Positions 60,426 through 64,000 of a DNA stretch of 64,000 nt are shown piece by piece (position 1 is the first letter of the stretch; every line of letters begins with the position of its first letter). The notes beneath the pieces were generated by a model. The model worked only from the letters and a program-made list of their open reading frames with translations, was not told the DNA's origin and searched no databases. Made by a program: the position numbers and the translations under genes. Location: the NCBI RefSeq assembly GCF_021272185.1, contig NZ_JAJSEC010000007.1, forward strand, positions 173,948 to 237,947, written 5' to 3'. The DNA is from Roseivivax sp. GX 12232 (GTDB lineage Bacteria > Pseudomonadota > Alphaproteobacteria > Rhodobacterales > Rhodobacteraceae).

Positions 60426-61414
60426 TCCTTGCCGCGATTTTGGCGCTGGGCCTCGCGCCCGCGCCGCTCGCGGCCGGTGATCCCCTCCGCATCGCGACCT
60501 GGCACGCGCCGCTGACCCGCAAGGGGCCGGGGCTGCTCCTGCGCGATCTCCTGCGCGGCGAAGCCCCCGATCTTGCCGCCATCACCCAGGGAATCGCCGC
60601 GCTCGATGCCGATGTGCTGCTGCTGACGGATGTGGACTACGACCACGGGCTGCGGGCGCTCACCGCGTTGAACGACAGCCTGGCTCGGCCCTATCCGCAT
60701 CTCTTCGCGCTTCGGCCCAACACCGGCATGCCGACAGGGCGCGACCTCGACGGCAACGGCGCGCTGGGCGAGCCGCGCGATGCCCAGGGCTACGGCTGGT
60801 TCGCGGGCGAGGGCGGCATGGCGCTGCTCTCGCGCCTGCCGCCGGGGCCCGCGCGGGATCTCTCGGGGCTGCTTTGGGAGGACCTGCCCGGCACCCTCAT
60901 GACGCCGGAGGATCCGGGCGCCGGGGTGCAGCGGCTCTCCAGCACCGGGCATTGGGTCGTGCCGCTGGCGCTGCCGGGCGGCGGGACGCTGACGCTTCTG
61001 GGGTTTCACGCCACGCCGCCGGTCTTCGACGGGCCCGAGGACCGCAACGGCAGGCGCAATCACGACGAGCTGGCGCTTTGGCTGCGCTTGCTGGAGGGCG
61101 CGCTGGAGGAGCCGCCGCCCGAAGGCCCGGTGGTCCTGATCGGCAATGCCAACCTCGATCCCGCGCGCGGCGAGGGGCGGCACGAGGCGATCCGCGCGCT
61201 CCTGACCCATCCGCGGCTTGTCGATCCGCTGCCCGGCCAGCCCACCGCGCTTTGGCAGGGTGGGCCCGGCCCGCTGCGCGTCAGCTATGTGCTGCCCGAC
61301 GCGCGGCTGTCGCTCTTGCGCGCCGGTCTCGGCCCGATCCTGCCGGATGCCGGCCCGCATCGCGCCGTCTGGGTCAGCCTGAGAAGCCCCGGCCCCGAGC
61401 CCCCCGATTCTTGA
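60422..61414 (+). CDS. Endonuclease/exonuclease/phosphatase family protein (exported)
   Basis: A protein of about 330 residues with a hydrophobic N-terminus (LILAAILALGLAPAPLAAG) and an EEP (DNase I-like) domain: DPLRIATWHAPL, DADVLLLTDVDYDHGLRAL, GEGGMALLSRLP, VVLIGNANLDPARGEGRHEA and the C-terminal PHRAVWVSL. The start is a problem: no ATG or GTG lies near the signal peptide. CTG at 60422, overlapping the previous stop as CTGA, would mimic the ATGA/GTGA couplings used elsewhere here; the next ATG upstream (60305) gives an odd basic extension. Substrate unknown. Confidence 0.75.
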   Translation: MILAAILALGLAPAPLAAGDPLRIATWHAPLTRKGPGLLLRDLLRGEAPDLAAITQGIAALDADVLLLTDVDYDHGLRALTALNDSLARPYPHLFALRPNTGMPTGRDLDGNGALGEPRDAQGYGWFAGEGGMALLSRLPPGPARDLSGLLWEDLPGTLMTPEDPGAGVQRLSSTGHWVVPLALPGGGTLTLLGFHATPPVFDGPEDRNGRRNHDELALWLRLLEGALEEPPPEGPVVLIGNANLDPARGEGRHEAIRALLTHPRLVDPLPGQPTALWQGGPGPLRVSYVLPDARLSLLRAGLGPILPDAGPHRAVWVSLRSPGPEPPDS

Positions 61415-61474
61415 CGCCGCGGCGGGCTTTGCTTACCCGAAAGTGAACGCATTTTTCCGCAAAGGACGCCGCCC

Positions 61475-62578
61475 ATGAGCACCCCCTCGCTTCTCATTCT
61501 GCCCGGTGACGGGATCGGCCCGGAAGTCATGGCCGAGGTCCGCAAGATCATCGACTGGTACGGGGCAAAGCGGGACCTGGCTTTTGAGGTCAGCGAGGAT
61601 CTGGTCGGCGGCGCGGCCTACGACAAGCACGGCACGCCCCTGCACGACGACACCATGGCCCGCGCGCAAGAGGTCGACGCGGTGCTGCTCGGCGCCGTCG
61701 GCGGGCCGAAGTATGACGAGCTGGACTTCTCGGTGAAGCCCGAGCGCGGCCTCCTGCGCCTGCGCAAGGAGATGGACCTCTTCGCCAACCTGCGCCCCGC
61801 GCAGTGTTTCGACGCGCTGTCGCATTTCTCCTCGCTCAAGCAGGAGGTGGTCGCCGGGCTCGACATCATGATCGTCCGCGAGCTGACCTCGGGCGTCTAC
61901 TTTGGCGAGCCGCGCGGCATCTTCGAAGAGGGCAACGAGCGCGTCGGCATCAACACCCAGCGCTACACCGAAAGCGAGATCGACCGCGTCGCGCGCTCGG
62001 CCTTCGAACTGGCCCGCAAGCGCGGCGGCAAGCTCTGCTCGATGGAGAAGGCCAACGTGATGGAATCGGGCATCCTCTGGCGCGAGGTGGTGAACCGCGT
62101 CGGCCAGGATTACCCGGACGTGGAGCTCAGCCACATGTATGCCGACGCCGGCGCCATGCAGCTGACCCGCTGGCCCAAGCAGTTCGACGTGATCGTGACC
62201 GACAACCTCTTCGGCGACCTGCTGTCGGACCTCGCCGCCATGCTGACCGGTTCGCTGGGCATGCTGCCCTCGGCCTCGCTCGGCGCGCCGATGGGGAACG
62301 GCCGGCCCAAGGCGCTTTACGAGCCGGTGCACGGCTCGGCGCCCGACATCGCGGGGCAGGGCAAGGCGAACCCGATCGCCTGCATCCTCTCCTTCGCCAT
62401 GGCGCTGCGCTATTCCTTCGACAAGGGCGACGAGGCCGCCCGCCTCGAGCGCGCGGTCGAAGAAGTGCTCGCCGACGGGTTGCGCACCGCCGATCTGCTG
62501 GGCGAAGAGGGCGTCGCCCCCGTCTCCACCGCCGAGATGGGCGACGCGATTGTCGCAAAGCTCGAGGCCTCCCTCTGA
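61475..62578 (+). CDS. leuB: 3-isopropylmalate dehydrogenase
   Basis: A 367-residue NAD-dependent dehydrogenase, third enzyme of leucine synthesis. Signatures: [75 protein letters not shown], the metal-binding [19 protein letters not shown] and [20 protein letters not shown], and [20 protein letters not shown]. The ATG at 61475 lies 61 bp after the EEP gene. leuCD and leuB are thus split by two unrelated genes. A strong GC hairpin follows the stop. Confidence 0.97.
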   Translation: MSTPSLLILPGDGIGPEVMAEVRKIIDWYGAKRDLAFEVSEDLVGGAAYDKHGTPLHDDTMARAQEVDAVLLGAVGGPKYDELDFSVKPERGLLRLRKEMDLFANLRPAQCFDALSHFSSLKQEVVAGLDIMIVRELTSGVYFGEPRGIFEEGNERVGINTQRYTESEIDRVARSAFELARKRGGKLCSMEKANVMESGILWREVVNRVGQDYPDVELSHMYADAGAMQLTRWPKQFDVIVTDNLFGDLLSDLAAMLTGSLGMLPSASLGAPMGNGRPKALYEPVHGSAPDIAGQGKANPIACILSFAMALRYSFDKGDEAARLERAVEEVLADGLRTADLLGEEGVAPVSTAEMGDAIVAKLEASL

Positions 62579-62587
62579 TCCCGGGCC

Positions 62588-62615
62588 GGCCGGCGGGTCC
62601 CCGCACCCGCCGGCC
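62588..62615 (+). other. Strong hairpin after leuB without U-run
   Basis: GGCCGGCGGGT (62588-62598) pairs perfectly with ACCCGCCGGCC (62605-62615) around a six-base loop, 10 bp after the leuB stop. The next bases are GCGGCCTACC, not U-rich, so it may stabilise the mRNA 3' end rather than terminate. Confidence 0.5.
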
Positions 62616-62783
62616 GCGGCCTACCCCGGTGCCCGATAGGCGCCCGCACCGCACCCCAGGTGCATCACCAGCGGCACCAGCCAGCCGGACCCCGCTTTCT
62701 CCGCGCCCCCGCCTTGAAGATCCCGCCGATCCGGGGTTCCTTGCGAAGCAGTGGCGCGGCGGGCGCGCCCGGAGGAGTGCGAC

Positions 62784-63749
62784 ATGGGACCGAACGCCAG
62801 GGGCGCGCTGATCGCGCTGACGGGTTTCGCGGCCTTCGCCACGCATGACCTGGTCGTCAAGGTGCTCGGCGGCGCCTACAGCCCGGTGCAGATCCTCTTC
62901 TTCAGCGTGCTTTTCGGCTTCCCGCTCATCAGCCTCATGCTGATCAGCGATTCCGAACCGGGCCACCTGCGCCCGGTGCACCCCTGGTGGGTGGCGCTGC
63001 GCACCGGCGCCGCGGTGGTCACCGGCGGCTCGGCTTTCTACGCCTTTTCCAACCTGCCGCTCGCCCAGGTCTATGCGATCATCTTCGCGGCACCTCTCTT
63101 CATCACCATCCTCGCGATCCCGATCCTCGGCGAACGCGTGCGCCTGCGCCGCTGGGCCGCCGTGATCGTCGGCCTGAGCGGGGTCATCGTGGTCCTGCGT
63201 CCCGGTACGACCGAGCTGACGCTTGCCCATATGGCCGCGCTCTTTGCCGCCTTCGGCAGTGCGCTCGCCTCGATCATCTCGCGCAAGATCGGGCAGGAAG
63301 AACGCACCGCGGTGCTGATCCTCTATCCGACGCTGGCGAATTTTGCCGTCATGGGCGCGCTCCTTCCTCTGGTCTATGTGCCCATGCCCGTGGCGGACCT
63401 GGCGCTGAACGCCGGCCTCGCGGTCCTGGGCTTCGCCGGCGCGGCCCTGATGATCTACGCCTATCGCGAGGGCGAGGCGGTGATCGTCGCCCCCATGCAG
63501 TATTCCCAGATCCTCTGGGCGGTGATCTTCGGCACGCTCCTTTTCGGCGAGAGCCTCGACCAGGCGACGATTCTGGGGGCGGCGATCATCATCGGTTCGG
63601 GCCTCTACATCGTGATCCGCGAAGGCCGGCCCGAGGCTTCGGCCAACCGCCCGGTCAGCCGCACACGCATGCGCTTCGAGACCGGCACCTGGCCCCGGAT
63701 CGACGCGCTTCTGCGCCTCGCGCGGATCCGCGCGAAAAGCCGCGATTGA
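62784..63749 (+). CDS. EamA/DMT family transporter
   Basis: A 321-residue drug/metabolite transporter with ten helices in two EamA repeats. The first repeat starts GALIALTGFAAFATHDLVVK and includes GGSAFYAFSNLPLAQVYAI; the second ends SQILWAVIFGTLLFGESLDQ. These blocks resemble the S-adenosylmethionine/riboflavin-type EamA exporters of alphaproteobacteria, but substrates cannot be predicted. The C-terminal 30 residues are basic and cytoplasmic. The ATG at 62784 follows GGAGGAG. Confidence 0.9.
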   Translation: MGPNARGALIALTGFAAFATHDLVVKVLGGAYSPVQILFFSVLFGFPLISLMLISDSEPGHLRPVHPWWVALRTGAAVVTGGSAFYAFSNLPLAQVYAIIFAAPLFITILAIPILGERVRLRRWAAVIVGLSGVIVVLRPGTTELTLAHMAALFAAFGSALASIISRKIGQEERTAVLILYPTLANFAVMGALLPLVYVPMPVADLALNAGLAVLGFAGAALMIYAYREGEAVIVAPMQYSQILWAVIFGTLLFGESLDQATILGAAIIIGSGLYIVIREGRPEASANRPVSRTRMRFETGTWPRIDALLRLARIRAKSRD

Positions 63750-63794
63750 CCTCTTGCCAAAGCCCCGCGCTTTGGATATCCGGCGCGGCACGGT

Positions 63795-63871
63795 CGGAGT
63801 GTAGCTCAGCCTGGTAGAGCACTGTCTTCGGGAGGCAGGGGTCGTAGGTTCGAATCCTGCCACTCCGACCA
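63795..63871 (+). tRNA. tRNA-Pro (anticodon CGG)
   Basis: A 77-nt cloverleaf including the encoded CCA. Acceptor CGGAGTG (63795-63801) pairs with CACTCCG (63861-63867). D-arm GCTCAGCCTGGTAGAGC, anticodon stem CTGTC/GGCAG (one G-T pair) with loop TTCGGGA and anticodon CGG at 63829-63831, and T-arm with GGTTCGAATCC are all present. It reads CCG codons, which are very common in this GC-rich window. Confidence 0.96.
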
Positions 63872-63939
63872 AAATTTCCCAAACATCTTAAGATTTCGCG
63901 AATGGCGGCCTGGTCGCCTGGCCTGCGCACAGCATCGTC

Positions 63940-64000
63940 TTGGCGTTGGCGTTGGCGTTGGCGTTGGCGTTGGCGTTGGCGTTGGCGTTGGCGTTGGCGT
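63940..64000. repeat. Hexanucleotide tandem repeat (TTGGCG)10+, continues past window
   Basis: At least ten perfect TTGGCG units running to the window edge, starting 69 bp after tRNA-Pro. The total length cannot be known here. Confidence 0.95.

Noticed and set aside
62127..63872. A 581-codon open frame antisense to the EamA gene and the end of leuB, running through the tRNA
   Set aside because: It crosses a tRNA gene and two well-recognised genes and has no motif of its own. Similar antisense frames at 24461-25603, 40537-42600 and 49968-51863 were rejected for the same reason.

Overview
The window is GC-rich chromosomal DNA with the gene content and order of an alphaproteobacterium of the Rhodobacterales (Rhodobacter/Roseobacter group). 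The pointers are the RegB/SenC/RegA redox locus, hslV-hslU, an AddAB recombinase rather than RecBCD, a TIGR02302-type low-complexity membrane protein, argH next to lysA, and leuC/leuD/leuB. I cannot name genus or species. No phage, integrase, transposase, plasmid replication gene or CRISPR array is visible. It reads as core chromosome carrying a few accessory insertions and an unusual amount of repetitive intergenic DNA.

Layout. 1-5.9 kb: ferrochelatase (cut by the window edge), a methyltransferase, comF, grxC, a nitrilase-family amidase, a MarR regulator, ubiG and a prolyl aminopeptidase. 5.9-11.4 kb: a complete oligopeptide-type ABC importer (two permeases, a fused double ATPase, a Tat-exported binding protein) closed by a good terminator. 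11.7-14.1 kb: hslU, hslV and trxA. 14.2-22.6 kb: a tightly overlapping leftward gene chain tsaE-amgK-murU-addB-addA leading into trxA, joining tRNA modification, cell-wall recycling and double-strand-break repair. 22.8-26.9 kb: a PAS-domain protein, then divergent regB and senC-regA. 27.4-31 kb: trhO and the NAD salvage pair pncA/pncB, split by a compositionally foreign gene. 31.1-34 kb: hisC, a prephenate/arogenate dehydrogenase and an extensin-like protein, translationally coupled. 34.5-40.5 kb: a sterol-desaturase-like protein, small envelope proteins, a TlpA-like thioredoxin, argH, two tiny lipoproteins, a DUF2834-type protein and lysA. 40.5-48 kb: the TIGR02302 protein, arfB, a queuosine-precursor transporter, a phytase-like lipoprotein, mepA and an Atg22/UMF1-like MFS transporter. 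48.7-56.5 kb: thioesterase, YggT, recQ, yaaA, thiolase and an MscS channel. 57-63.9 kb: leuC-leuD, a membrane protein, an EEP-family protein, leuB, an EamA transporter and tRNA-Pro(CGG).

The most unusual content is intergenic. Five copies of one structured repeat lie at about 27.0, 34.1, 48.3, 54.5 and 54.8 kb, all in the same orientation. Four are exactly 164 bp, and the fifth keeps the same 137-bp spacing between its outer arms. Sequence differences between copies are repeatedly compensated on the opposite arm, which points to selection or conversion acting on a foldable RNA or DNA. A second small dispersed element (a hairpin next to GAGGTATTTTYGCCAAG) occurs three times, again with a compensated stem. 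Upstream of the ribosome-rescue gene arfB, an 18-codon ORF is preceded by an 18-nt perfect complement of the 16S rRNA 3' end as I recall it, and followed by an intrinsic terminator, an arrangement that looks like an attenuator. Simple tandem repeats (AAGCC x16, TTGGCG x10 or more, GATCCCTA x3) add to the picture.

All functional names come from motif recognition by eye. No alignment, folding or database search was run.
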